Source of the DNA: Nocardia wallacei | Lineage (GTDB): Bacteria > Actinomycetota > Actinomycetes > Mycobacteriales > Mycobacteriaceae | Direction of reading: 5' to 3' | NCBI RefSeq assembly: GCF_029869545.1 | Contig: NZ_JARWQD010000148.1 | Location: 1-59,933 of the forward strand | DNA: 59,933 bases | In this document: positions 48,318-56,530 of the stretch, piece by piece | Numbering within the stretch: the first letter of the stretch is position 1 | Layout of the letters: each line of letters opens with the position of its first letter | Position numbers and translations under genes: made by a program | The notes under the pieces: model-generated | The model's input: only the letters and a program-made list of their open reading frames with translations | What the model was told of the DNA's origin: nothing | Databases searched by the model: none

Positions 48318-49138
48318 TGACGCTGACCAATAGCCATGCCGCTCCCACCGCGCCCGTATCGCCGCCGTTCTACCGGGCGATCGGCGACGAGGTGGAGGTC
48401 TTCCACGCCGCGGCCCGCCGCGGCCTGCCGGTGCTGCTCAAAGGCCCCACGGGATGCGGGAAGACCCGTTTCGTGGAGGCCATGGCGGCCGAACTGGGCC
48501 GTGAGTTGATCACCGTCGCCGGGCACGAGGATATGACCTCGGCGGATCTGGTGGGCCGATTCCTGCTCAAGGGCGGCGAAACCGTGTGGGTGGACGGGCC
48601 GTTGACGCGCGCGGTGCGCGAGGGCGCGATCTGCTATCTCGACGAGGTGGTGGAGGCGCGCCAGGACACCACCGTGGTGATCCACCCGCTCGCCGACCAC
48701 CGCCGCGAACTCCCGGTCGATCGGCTCGGCACCACCTTGTCGGCCGCGCCCGGATTTCAGCTGGTGATCTCCTACAACCCCGGCTATCAGAGCGTGCTGA
48801 AGAACCTCAAGGAGTCGACCCGCCAGCGGTTCGTCGCCATCGAACTCGGCTTCCCGCCCGCCGAGATCGAGACCGAGGTGGTCGCCCACGAGGCCGAGAT
48901 CGACGCCGAAACGGCCGCCGCGCTGGTCACTTTGGGCAATGCCATCCGCAACCTGGACGGCTCGCCCCTGCGGGAGGTGTCGTCCACGCGCATGCTGATC
49001 CTCGCCGGTGGCCTCGTCGCGGAGGGGCTGAGCCTGCGCGCCGCCGTCCAGTCCGCCGTCGTGCAGGCGCTGTCGGACGATCACGAGGTGATCCGCGCGC
49101 TCGGCGAGCTCGTCGACGCCGTCCTGCCCCGGTCATGA
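48317..49138 (+). CDS. CbbQ/NirQ/NorQ-type MoxR AAA+ ATPase
   Basis: A 273-residue MoxR-group ATPase. Walker A GPTGCGKT is at about residues 43-50, Walker B ICYLDEVVEA near 110, sensor/arginine region TRQRFVAIEL later. Relatives CbbQ (Rubisco activase partner) and NorQ (insertion of non-haem iron into NO reductase) act as metalloenzyme chaperones with a VWA partner. ATGA overlap with the VWA gene shows they form such a pair. Confidence 0.9.
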   Translation: MTLTNSHAAPTAPVSPPFYRAIGDEVEVFHAAARRGLPVLLKGPTGCGKTRFVEAMAAELGRELITVAGHEDMTSADLVGRFLLKGGETVWVDGPLTRAVREGAICYLDEVVEARQDTTVVIHPLADHRRELPVDRLGTTLSAAPGFQLVISYNPGYQSVLKNLKESTRQRFVAIELGFPPAEIETEVVAHEAEIDAETAAALVTLGNAIRNLDGSPLREVSSTRMLILAGGLVAEGLSLRAAVQSAVVQALSDDHEVIRALGELVDAVLPRS

Positions 49139-50823
49139 CCGCGGAACCCCTTGGCCCGGAACGGTTCCGGCTGCTCGCCACCCTCGTCGCCGGTCGGTCG
49201 ATCGAGGTCGCGCGGGCACCGGCCGGGGTCCCGGCGCACACCAACGGCCAGGTCGTCTTCGTGTCGGCGGACGGATCCCTCGCCGAGCAGCGCCGCGAGA
49301 TGCTGCTGCAGGCCGGGCTGCTCGGCGCGGGCAGCCTCGCGGACCGGTGGGTGAAACCACTGCGGGCACGCCCGTCGGTGGCGCGGCGCTATCTGGCGCT
49401 CGAGGGCCGTCGCGTCCTGGCCGAGCTCGCCGAAAGGTTCCCGCTCGCAGCCGATCTCGACCCCGGGCCGCCCGTCACCGCGACCGCCGACGAGTCGCTG
49501 CGAGCAGCCCGCGGCCGCGGCCCGGTCGAGGATCCACCGGACTGGTTCGGGGTCATCAAGCCGTCCCGGCTGCTCGCGCCCGCCGAGGGGCCGGGCGCGC
49601 GGGCCACCGACCAGGAGCTGCGCCTGGAATTCGATCCGCTCGACGTGCCCGAGGACGAGGACGACGGCGACACCGAACAGTCCGGGGAGAGCAAGATCGC
49701 CAAACTGTTCGAGAACCCGCTGTTCGGTTCCCGCGCCCTCATGGACTACTTCCGAAAACAGCTCGGCAGCAAGCGATCTCCCGGAGACGGGCCCGCCGGT
49801 GCCGAGGCGCAGGTCCGTGCCGTGCGCCGGGCACGCATGGTCGGGGCGCACGCCCGGCCGCTGCCCACGCAGATCCGTTTCACCGACGACGACAAGCCCG
49901 GCGCCGCCGTCGGCGTGGGCGGGGCCCTGTATCCGGAGTGGGACGTCCACCACAACCGGTACCGGCCCCAATGGTGCCGGGTCATCGACTTCCCGCTCAC
50001 CGTCGACGCCGACATCTCCGCCGCCGGTGTGCCGCGCGACGAGGTACTGCGGCGGCGCTTGGCCCGGATCGGGCTCGGCCCCAAGGCTTTTCGCGGCCGA
50101 CCCGACGGCGACGAACTCGATCTGGAGGCGCTCATCGAGCTGTTCGTCGATCTGCGCTCGGGCTTCTCACCACCGGAGAACGTGTACCTCGAGCGCCGCA
50201 AACTCGACCGCAACCTCGGCGTGCTCATCCTGCTCGATGCCTCCGGTTCGGCCACCGACACCGATCCCGACGGACTCGCCGTGCACGACCATCAGCGCCG
50301 GGCGGCGGCCACGCTCGCCCTCACGCTGGAGGAACTCGGCGATCGCGTCGCCGTGTACGGCTTCCGGTCGCACGGCCGCCACGCGGTCCATCTCCCGGCG
50401 ATCAAGACGTTCGGGCAGCGGTTCAGTGCCGTCGGACGGGCCCGGCTCAACCAGCTGCAGCCGTCGAACTACACCCGGCTCGGCGCGGGGATCCGCGGGG
50501 CCGGTGAAATCCTCAAATCCGATGCGGGAACGGAGAATCGGCTGCTGATCGTGCTGTCGGACGGATTCCCCTACGACGACGGTTACGAGGGCCGGTACGC
50601 CGAGGCCGACGCCTACAAGGCGCTCGAGGAACTGCGCGCCGACGGCGTCGCGTGCCTGTGCCTGTCGATCGGCGCCGGGACCGACACCGAGGCCCTCGAG
50701 CGCGTGTTCGGCTCCGCGAGCTGCGCGAGCGCCGCCACCCTGGCCGAGCTGAGCCCGCGCATGGACGAGCTGTTCCTGTCCTCCCTACGGGAACTGAGCG
50801 CGCCCAAACCCGTTCCGGGATAG
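49135..50823 (+). CDS. NorD/CbbO-type VWA domain protein
   Basis: A 562-residue cytoplasmic protein with a C-terminal von Willebrand A domain (about 365-555). The MIDAS is intact: DASGS, the Thr in NYTRLGAG and the Asp in LSDGFP. The long N-terminal part is family-typical for NorD/CbbO adaptors that link the AAA+ ring to its substrate. Acidic linker at about 170-190. It is translated by overlap with the ATPase. No NO reductase or Rubisco lies near, so the target must be something else. Confidence 0.87.
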   Translation: MTAEPLGPERFRLLATLVAGRSIEVARAPAGVPAHTNGQVVFVSADGSLAEQRREMLLQAGLLGAGSLADRWVKPLRARPSVARRYLALEGRRVLAELAERFPLAADLDPGPPVTATADESLRAARGRGPVEDPPDWFGVIKPSRLLAPAEGPGARATDQELRLEFDPLDVPEDEDDGDTEQSGESKIAKLFENPLFGSRALMDYFRKQLGSKRSPGDGPAGAEAQVRAVRRARMVGAHARPLPTQIRFTDDDKPGAAVGVGGALYPEWDVHHNRYRPQWCRVIDFPLTVDADISAAGVPRDEVLRRRLARIGLGPKAFRGRPDGDELDLEALIELFVDLRSGFSPPENVYLERRKLDRNLGVLILLDASGSATDTDPDGLAVHDHQRRAAATLALTLEELGDRVAVYGFRSHGRHAVHLPAIKTFGQRFSAVGRARLNQLQPSNYTRLGAGIRGAGEILKSDAGTENRLLIVLSDGFPYDDGYEGRYAEADAYKALEELRADGVACLCLSIGAGTDTEALERVFGSASCASAATLAELSPRMDELFLSSLRELSAPKPVPG

Positions 50824-50849
50824 GGAGGCTCGAAACCCGTTCCGGGATA
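50806..50849. repeat. 17-bp direct repeat with internal hairpins
   Basis: AAACCCGTTCCGGGATA occurs at 50806-50822 (end of the VWA gene) and again at 50833-50849. Each copy can fold as CCCG-TTC-CGGG. The pair lies between convergent genes and may act in transcription termination. Confidence 0.45.
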
Positions 50850-50854
50850 AGGCT

Positions 50855-51448
50855 TCACACCGTCTGGCGCTCTCCTTCCAGCTCGCGCAGGAAGGTCTCG
50901 ATCAGCCGGATCACCTCCTCGTGCCCGGCGTCGACATCGAATGCCTCCTCCATCCGCAGGAACCGGGAGATGCTGGACATGAGCAGCACCACCGCGGCGG
51001 GCGTGTAGGTCGCGGATTCGTAGCCGTAGTCCGCGAACACCTTGGTCACCGCGTCGAGCTGCAGCGTGCGAAACCGCCGGGAGGACTCGACGATCTCGGC
51101 GCGGATCGCCTTGCGGTGGTTGGCCAGCGCGACGAATTCCATCGTCAGCGCGGTCTGCGACTGATCGTGGATCGCCTCCCACAGCGCCCACAGCGGCTGC
51201 GGCGAGTCCAGCGCCTCGACCTGCAGCCGATAGCTGCGGTCGGCGCCGCGGCGGAACAGCTCGGCGAACAGGTTGTCCATGGTGCCGAAGTAGTAGTAGA
51301 CGAGGGCGGAATTGGCGCCGGCGCGGGCGGCCAGGCGCCGCGTGGTCACCGCGGCGTAGCCCTCCTCGAGCATGATCTGCTCCGCCGCGTCGAGAAGCGC
51401 AGCGCGCGTGGGGGAATTCTCGGGGTCGGCGCTGCGGCCCGGTTTCAT
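50855..51448 (-). CDS. TetR family transcriptional regulator
   Basis: A 197-residue TetR protein (RAALLDAAEQIMLEEG, then GANSALVYYYFGTMDNLF). AGGAGG precedes ATG 51448. It is divergent from the SDR-Rieske operon, and a 35-bp compound palindrome lies in the gap, so it very likely controls that operon. Confidence 0.88.
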   Translation of the reverse strand: MKPGRSADPENSPTRAALLDAAEQIMLEEGYAAVTTRRLAARAGANSALVYYYFGTMDNLFAELFRRGADRSYRLQVEALDSPQPLWALWEAIHDQSQTALTMEFVALANHRKAIRAEIVESSRRFRTLQLDAVTKVFADYGYESATYTPAAVVLLMSSISRFLRMEEAFDVDAGHEEVIRLIETFLRELEGERQTV

Positions 51449-51466
51449 GCTGGCCTCCTGAGGCTG

Positions 51467-51530
51467 TTGACAGTCACCGACAGTCTGCCGTATATGTTAA
51501 TCACTCGCCTAATTTAGGCAGTCGATTAAC
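51467..51530 (+). promoter_or_regulatory. Promoter and 35-bp compound operator before the Rieske operon
   Basis: TTGACA (51467-51472) and TATATG (51491-51496) are 18 bp apart. Directly downstream, 51496-51530 is a dyad with outer arms GTTAATC/GATTAAC and inner arms GCCTAA/TTAGGC, covering the expected transcription start. Two repressor dimers could bind. Confidence 0.65.
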
Positions 51531-51606
51531 TTCCGGGAGCGGCGCTTCCCCCGATGTCCCGCGGCCTCGACGTGGAGCACCCGCGTGAGAAAGAGCAGCC
51601 CGAAAC

Positions 51607-52401
51607 ATGAGTAACCCCAAGGACTTTCGCAACCGGCCGGACCGAACCACAACCAGCGGCGGCCGGGTGGCGGTCGTCACGGGCGGCGCGTCCGGGATGG
51701 GCGCCGCCATCTGCCGGACCTTCGCCGAGCACGGCCACCGCACCGCGATCCTGGACATCGACGGCGACGGTGCGCAGCGCACCGCCGAGCAGCTGCGGTC
51801 CGGCGGCGGCGAGGTCATGGCCTGTGAGGTGGACGCGACCGACCGCCGCAGCGTCGAGGAGTCGCTGCGCAAGGTGCGCGCGGAGTTCGGCGCCGTCGAA
51901 ATCCTCGTCACCAGTGCGGGATTGGTGGGATTCGCGCCCTTCACCGAGATCTCGCCGGAGCAGTGGCACCGCGTGGTCGATGTGAATCTGACGGGGACCT
52001 TCCACTGCGTGCAGGCCGCCATCCCGGACATGACGGCCGCCGGATGGGGACGCATCGTGACGATCTCCTCGTCCAGCGCACAGCGCGGCTCGCCGGGGAT
52101 GGTCCACTACACCGCGTCCAAGGGCGCGGTCGTCGCGATGACCAAGGCGCTGGCCCGCGAGTACGCCGCCCGTGGCATCACCGTCAACACCATCCCGCCC
52201 TCGGGGATCGACACCCCGATGTCCCGGCGGTCCCAGCAGGCCGGGCACCTTCCCGACAACGCCACCATGGCCGGGGCGATCCCCGTCGGGCACCTGGGCA
52301 CCGGCGACGATATCGCCGCGGCCTGCCTGTTCCTGTGCTCGGACCAGGCGGGCTACATCACCGGCCAGGTCCTCGGCGTGAACGGCGGGGCCGTCATATG
52401 A
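51607..52401 (+). CDS. SDR family oxidoreductase
   Basis: A 264-residue SDR: TGGASGMG near residue 25, LDID after strand 2 (NAD type), a TSAG in place of NNAG, ISSSSAQ and YTASK. It heads the Rieske operon and probably oxidises a hydroxylated product or intermediate. Leader of about 100 bases from the predicted start. The ribosome binding site is weak (AAAGAG). Confidence 0.87.
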   Translation: MSNPKDFRNRPDRTTTSGGRVAVVTGGASGMGAAICRTFAEHGHRTAILDIDGDGAQRTAEQLRSGGGEVMACEVDATDRRSVEESLRKVRAEFGAVEILVTSAGLVGFAPFTEISPEQWHRVVDVNLTGTFHCVQAAIPDMTAAGWGRIVTISSSSAQRGSPGMVHYTASKGAVVAMTKALAREYAARGITVNTIPPSGIDTPMSRRSQQAGHLPDNATMAGAIPVGHLGTGDDIAAACLFLCSDQAGYITGQVLGVNGGAVI

Positions 52402-52421
52402 CCGGAAACGGAGGACGCACC

Positions 52422-53705
52422 ATGACTCGAACCACCACCGCGCAGCAGTGGGCCAAGCCCGCCGAAGGCACCTGGACCGAGCACTACCCCGAACTCGGCA
52501 CCGCACCCATCTCGTTCGAGGACTCGGTATCGCCCGAATTCTTCGAGCTCGAGCGCGAGGCGATCTTCAAGCGCGCCTGGCTCAATGTCGGCCGCATCGA
52601 ACAGCTTCCGCGCACCGGCAGCTATTTCACCAAGGAGATCGAGGCCGCCCGCACCTCGGTCATCCTGGTCCGCGACCGCGCGGGCGACATCAAGGCGTTC
52701 CACAATGTGTGCCGCCACCGCGGCAACAAACTCGTCTGGAGCGAATTCCCGCGCGAGGAGTCCGCGGGCACCTGCCGCCAGTTCACCTGCAAATACCACG
52801 GGTGGCGCTACGGGCTCGACGGCGCGTTGACCTTCGTCCAGCAGGAAGGCGAATTCTTCGACCTGGACAAGGAGGAATTCGGGCTCGTCCCCGTGCACTG
52901 CGACGTGTGGGCCGGATTCGTCTTCGTCAATCTCGACCCGCACCCCCGCCAGACGCTGCGGGAATTCCTGGGGCCCATGATCACCGGTCTCGACGGCTAC
53001 CCGTTCGAGGAGATGACCGAGTGGTACGAGTTCACCGCGGACAACCAGAGCAACTGGAAACTGTTCGCCGACGCGTTCCAGGAGTACTACCACGTCCCGG
53101 GCCTCCACCCGCAGCAGATCCCCAACGCGGTCCGGACCGGAAAAGGCTTCGAGTGCGCGCACTTCCAGGTGGACGGGCCGCACCGGATGGTGTCCACCGG
53201 CGGCGCCCGGCGCTGGACGCTGCCGCCCGAGTACATGTACCCGATCGAGCGCATCACCCGCAGCGGCCTGGTCGGGCCGTGGGAGTCACCGGATCTCGGC
53301 GAGATGCCGCCCGGGCTGAATCCGGGGCGCGTCGAGCCGTGGGGTATCGACAATTTCCAGATCTTCCCCAATATCGAGATCCTCATCTACCGCGGCTGGT
53401 ATCTGCTGTACCGCTACTGGCCGACCTCCTACAACACCCACCGCTTCGAGGGCATGCTGTGCTTCCAACCGGCCCGCAGCGTGCGCGAACGGGTGGAGCA
53501 CGAGGTGGCGTCGGTGGTGTTCAAGGAGTTCGCGCTGCAGGACGCGGGCATGCTCACCGGCACCCAGACCGCCCTGGAATCGGCCTACCGCACCGCGGGG
53601 CTGTCCAGCTTCCCGGTCAACGATCAGGAGATCCTGGTCCGCCACTTCCACAAGGCCGTCGCCGACTGGGTCGACGCGTACCGGCTCGACCGCGCGGAGG
53701 TGTGA
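52422..53705 (+). CDS. Rieske non-haem iron oxygenase, alpha subunit (copy 1)
   Basis: A 427-residue aromatic-ring-hydroxylating dioxygenase-type protein. The Rieske [2Fe-2S] ligands are CRH (about residue 97) and CKYH (about 122). The mononuclear iron site has the bridging Asp in LFADAFQE and YYHVPGLH (about 222-229). It activates O2 for hydroxylation or demethylation. ATG 52422 has GGAGG upstream; an earlier ATG at 52398 overlaps the SDR stop. It is strikingly similar to copy 2 at 54924, especially over the first 100 residues. No reductase or ferredoxin gene is in the window. Confidence 0.92.
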   Translation: MTRTTTAQQWAKPAEGTWTEHYPELGTAPISFEDSVSPEFFELEREAIFKRAWLNVGRIEQLPRTGSYFTKEIEAARTSVILVRDRAGDIKAFHNVCRHRGNKLVWSEFPREESAGTCRQFTCKYHGWRYGLDGALTFVQQEGEFFDLDKEEFGLVPVHCDVWAGFVFVNLDPHPRQTLREFLGPMITGLDGYPFEEMTEWYEFTADNQSNWKLFADAFQEYYHVPGLHPQQIPNAVRTGKGFECAHFQVDGPHRMVSTGGARRWTLPPEYMYPIERITRSGLVGPWESPDLGEMPPGLNPGRVEPWGIDNFQIFPNIEILIYRGWYLLYRYWPTSYNTHRFEGMLCFQPARSVRERVEHEVASVVFKEFALQDAGMLTGTQTALESAYRTAGLSSFPVNDQEILVRHFHKAVADWVDAYRLDRAEV

Positions 53706-54046
53706 GCACCGTGGCCGAGAAACTACTCCCCCCGGAGTTCGCGGAGTTCGAGAAGTTCGCGCACACCTGGTGTCTGCCCACGGAATCGCAGCGGTGGGCG
53801 CGGCGGATGGCCAGCACCATGCCGGAGCTGGTCACCTTCCACGACGCGTTTCTGCCGCGCCTGGACGAGGCCATCGCCTACTGCGACAAATTCCCGCTCG
53901 ACGAATTGCCCGAGGACGCACTGCATCTGCTGCATCTGGTCTATTCGCTGGTGATGGTCGCCATGGCGGTCGAGATATTCCAGCAGCCCAAGCCCACCGA
54001 CAGCGCGGATGCCGAAATCCACCGCGTGCGCGAGCCGCTGCCTTGA
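53702..54046 (+). CDS. Small Rieske-associated protein (copy 1)
   Basis: A 114-residue, mostly helical protein (LLPPEFAEFEKFAHTWCLP, then EAIAYCDKFPLDELPEDALHLL). It starts at GTG 53702 in a GTGA overlap with Rieske copy 1. A clear homologue follows Rieske copy 2 at 56195, so the pair was duplicated together. It is too short and of the wrong fold for a dioxygenase beta subunit. It may be an assembly factor or small subunit. I do not recognise a named family. Confidence 0.78.
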   Translation: MSTVAEKLLPPEFAEFEKFAHTWCLPTESQRWARRMASTMPELVTFHDAFLPRLDEAIAYCDKFPLDELPEDALHLLHLVYSLVMVAMAVEIFQQPKPTDSADAEIHRVREPLP

Positions 54047-54071
54047 TCCCCGGGGCCGGAAGGACATTCGA

Positions 54072-54911
54072 ATGACGATCACCATCGACAAACTCAGCCA
54101 CGACGTCGGCGCCGCGGTGACGGGCATCGACAGCACCCGCCTGCTCGACGACGCCACCGTGGTGGACACGATATTGCATGCCTTGGAAACCCATGGGGTA
54201 CTGGTGTTCCGCGGCCTGCACCTGGCCCCGGAGACCCAGGTGGCGTTCTGCCGCAAGCTCGGCGAGATCGACACCGAGCCCGGCCACCATCCGGTGCCCG
54301 GCATCTACCTGGTGAGCCTCGACACCACCAAGAACTCCTCGGCCGGATATCTGCGGGCGACGTTCGACTGGCATATCGACGGCTGCACGCCGCAGGACGA
54401 CGCCTACCCCCAGATGGCCACCATGCTCACCGCCAAGGCCGTCGCCGCGACCGGCGGGGAAACCGAATTCGCCTCCACCTACCGGGCATTCGACAGCCTG
54501 ACCCCGGCCGAACAGGAGCGCTTCGCCGATCTGCGCGTCGTGCATTCGCTCGAGGCATCCCAGCGCCTGGTCACCCCCGACCCCACCCCCGAGCAGCTCG
54601 CGGTCTGGCGGCGGCGCCCGGTCAAGGAGCACCCCCTGATCTGGACGCACAAGTCCGGGCGCCGCTCGCTGGTGCTCGGCGCCTCGACCGATCACGTCGT
54701 CGGCATGGACGCCGAGCAGGGCCGGGCACTGCTGGACGATCTGCTGCATCGCTGCACCGCACCCGAGCGGGTCTACCGCCACGAATGGTCGGTCGGCGAC
54801 ACCGTCCTCTGGGACAACCGCGGCGTCATCCACCGCGCGGCCCCGTACGAGCCGGGATCGCCGCGAGAAATGTTGCGCACCACCGTCCTCGGCGACGAAC
54901 CGATCCGATAA
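54072..54911 (+). CDS. TauD/TfdA-type Fe(II)/2-oxoglutarate dioxygenase
   Basis: A 279-residue dioxygenase with the iron triad HxD in FDWHIDG (about residue 101) and distal His in VIHRAAPYE (about 252), and the 2-oxoglutarate Arg in REMLRTT. The family cleaves C-S, C-O or C-N bonds or hydroxylates. It is embedded between the two Rieske/partner pairs, so three iron oxygenases are co-expressed. Substrate unknown. Confidence 0.9.
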   Translation: MTITIDKLSHDVGAAVTGIDSTRLLDDATVVDTILHALETHGVLVFRGLHLAPETQVAFCRKLGEIDTEPGHHPVPGIYLVSLDTTKNSSAGYLRATFDWHIDGCTPQDDAYPQMATMLTAKAVAATGGETEFASTYRAFDSLTPAEQERFADLRVVHSLEASQRLVTPDPTPEQLAVWRRRPVKEHPLIWTHKSGRRSLVLGASTDHVVGMDAEQGRALLDDLLHRCTAPERVYRHEWSVGDTVLWDNRGVIHRAAPYEPGSPREMLRTTVLGDEPIR

Positions 54912-54923
54912 CAGGAGTACACC

Positions 54924-56198
54924 ATGCCTCGTTGGCCCAAGCCCGCCGAGGGCAGCTGGACCCAGCACTACCCCGAACTCGGCACCGCGCCGATGTCCTA
55001 CGACGACTCCATCACCCCGGAGTTCTTCGAACTCGAACGCGAGGCCATCTTCAAGCGCGCCTGGCTCAATGTCGGTCGCGTGGAACAGCTTCCGCGCACC
55101 GGCAGCTACTTCACCAAGGAGATCGCCGCGGCGCACACGTCGGTCGTCGTCGTGCGCGACCGCGAGGGAAACATCAACGCCTTCCACAACATCTGCCGCC
55201 ACCGCGGCAACAAGCTCGTGTGGAACGAACTCCCGCGCGAGGAGGTCTCCGGCACCTGCCGCCAGTTCACCTGCAAGTACCACGGCTGGCGCTACAACCT
55301 CGACGGCGCACTGGATTTCGTGCAGCAGGAGGAGGAATTCTTCGACCTGGACAAGGGCCAGCTCGGCCTCGTGCGCGTGCACTGCGAGGTCTGGGCGGGC
55401 TTCATCTTCGTCAACCTCGCCCCGCGGCCCGCGCAGACGCTGCGAGAGTTCCTCGGCCCCATGGTCACCGGGCTCGAGGGCTACCCGTTCGACAAGCTCA
55501 CCCAGCGCTTCTGCTACCGCTCCGAGGTCGGCGCCAACTGGAAGCTGTACATGGACGCGTTCCAGGAGTTCTACCACGCGCCGGTGCTGCACGGTAAGCA
55601 GACTCCGGACAACTACTCCATCGCCGCCCAGCAGGCCGGATTCGAGGCGCCGCACTACCGTCTCGACGGCCCGCACCGGCTGGTGAGCACCTCCGGCGTG
55701 GTCACCTGGGAACTCGACCCGGAGATGCGCAAGCCGATGGAGGACATCACCCGCAGCGGGCTGTTCGGCCCTTGGGACACACCGGATCTCGGCGAGATGC
55801 CGCCCGGCCTGAACCCCGCCGGCTGCGACCCGTGGGGCCTGGACTCGTTCCAGCTGTGGCCCAACTTCGTGATCCTGATCTGGTCCGGCGGCTGGTATCT
55901 GACCTATCACTACTGGCCGACCTCGCACAACACCCACACCTTCGAGGGCAATCTCTACTTCCCGCCCGCCCGCACCGCACGCGAACGGGTCGCGCACGAG
56001 ATGGCCGCGGTGACGTTCAAGGAGTACGGATTGCAGGACAGCAGCACGCTGGAGGCGACGCAGATGATGCTGGAATCCCGGGCGGTCACCGCCTTTCCGC
56101 TCAACGATCAGGAGATCCTGCTGCGGCATCTGCACAAGGTGGCCGGGGACTGGGTCGGCGAATACCGGCGCGAGCGCGCGGAGGTGGCACCGCGATGA
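54924..56198 (+). CDS. Rieske non-haem iron oxygenase, alpha subunit (copy 2)
   Basis: A 424-residue paralogue of the protein at 52422. Rieske ligands CRH (about 90) and CKYH (about 116); iron site in YMDAFQEFYHAPVLH (about 205-223). Differences from copy 1 concentrate in the catalytic half, suggesting a different substrate or successive steps. ATG with AGGAG upstream. The stop overlaps the next gene in ATGA. Confidence 0.92.
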   Translation: MPRWPKPAEGSWTQHYPELGTAPMSYDDSITPEFFELEREAIFKRAWLNVGRVEQLPRTGSYFTKEIAAAHTSVVVVRDREGNINAFHNICRHRGNKLVWNELPREEVSGTCRQFTCKYHGWRYNLDGALDFVQQEEEFFDLDKGQLGLVRVHCEVWAGFIFVNLAPRPAQTLREFLGPMVTGLEGYPFDKLTQRFCYRSEVGANWKLYMDAFQEFYHAPVLHGKQTPDNYSIAAQQAGFEAPHYRLDGPHRLVSTSGVVTWELDPEMRKPMEDITRSGLFGPWDTPDLGEMPPGLNPAGCDPWGLDSFQLWPNFVILIWSGGWYLTYHYWPTSHNTHTFEGNLYFPPARTARERVAHEMAAVTFKEYGLQDSSTLEATQMMLESRAVTAFPLNDQEILLRHLHKVAGDWVGEYRRERAEVAPR

Positions 56199-56530
56199 CC
56201 GGCACCCTGCTTCCCGCGGAATTCGCCGACCTCGAGCCGTTCGCCGAAACCTGGTGCCTGGCAAGCGAATCCGAGCGCTACGCCCGGCGCCTGGCCAGCT
56301 CCATGGACGATATGCAGCGGTTCTACGACGCGATCACGCCCCGCGCCGAGGAGGTGATCGCCTACTGCGACAAGTTCGCGCTCGACGACCTGCCCGACCA
56401 GGTGCAGAACCTGCTGTACCTGCTGTATTCGATGATCAACGTGTCGTTCCCGGTGGAGGTGTGGAGCCAGCCCAGGATCCCCGACACCGGCGCCGCGGCG
56501 CTCGACTGCGTCATCGAGCCGATCCCATGA
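56195..56530 (+). CDS. Small Rieske-associated protein (copy 2)
   Basis: A 111-residue homologue of the protein at 53702, sharing FA-TWCL, ARR-AS-M and EAYCDKF-type positions (here VIAYCDKFALDDLP). One Cys in each conserved motif (TWCL and YCDKF) is shared by both copies and could bind metal or an Fe-S cluster with a partner. It overlaps both neighbours by 4 bp, so stoichiometric expression with Rieske copy 2 is likely. Confidence 0.78.
   Translation: MTGTLLPAEFADLEPFAETWCLASESERYARRLASSMDDMQRFYDAITPRAEEVIAYCDKFALDDLPDQVQNLLYLLYSMINVSFPVEVWSQPRIPDTGAAALDCVIEPIP

Noticed and set aside
47145..50823. NO reductase or Rubisco operon suggested by NorQ/NorD
   Set aside because: No norB/norC or Rubisco subunits occur in the window; the ATPase/VWA pair alone does not define the target.
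53832..56264. 810-codon minus-strand frame opposite the Rieske genes
   Set aside because: It is the antisense shadow of high-GC coding sequence with His/Arg/Gly-rich composition and no domains.
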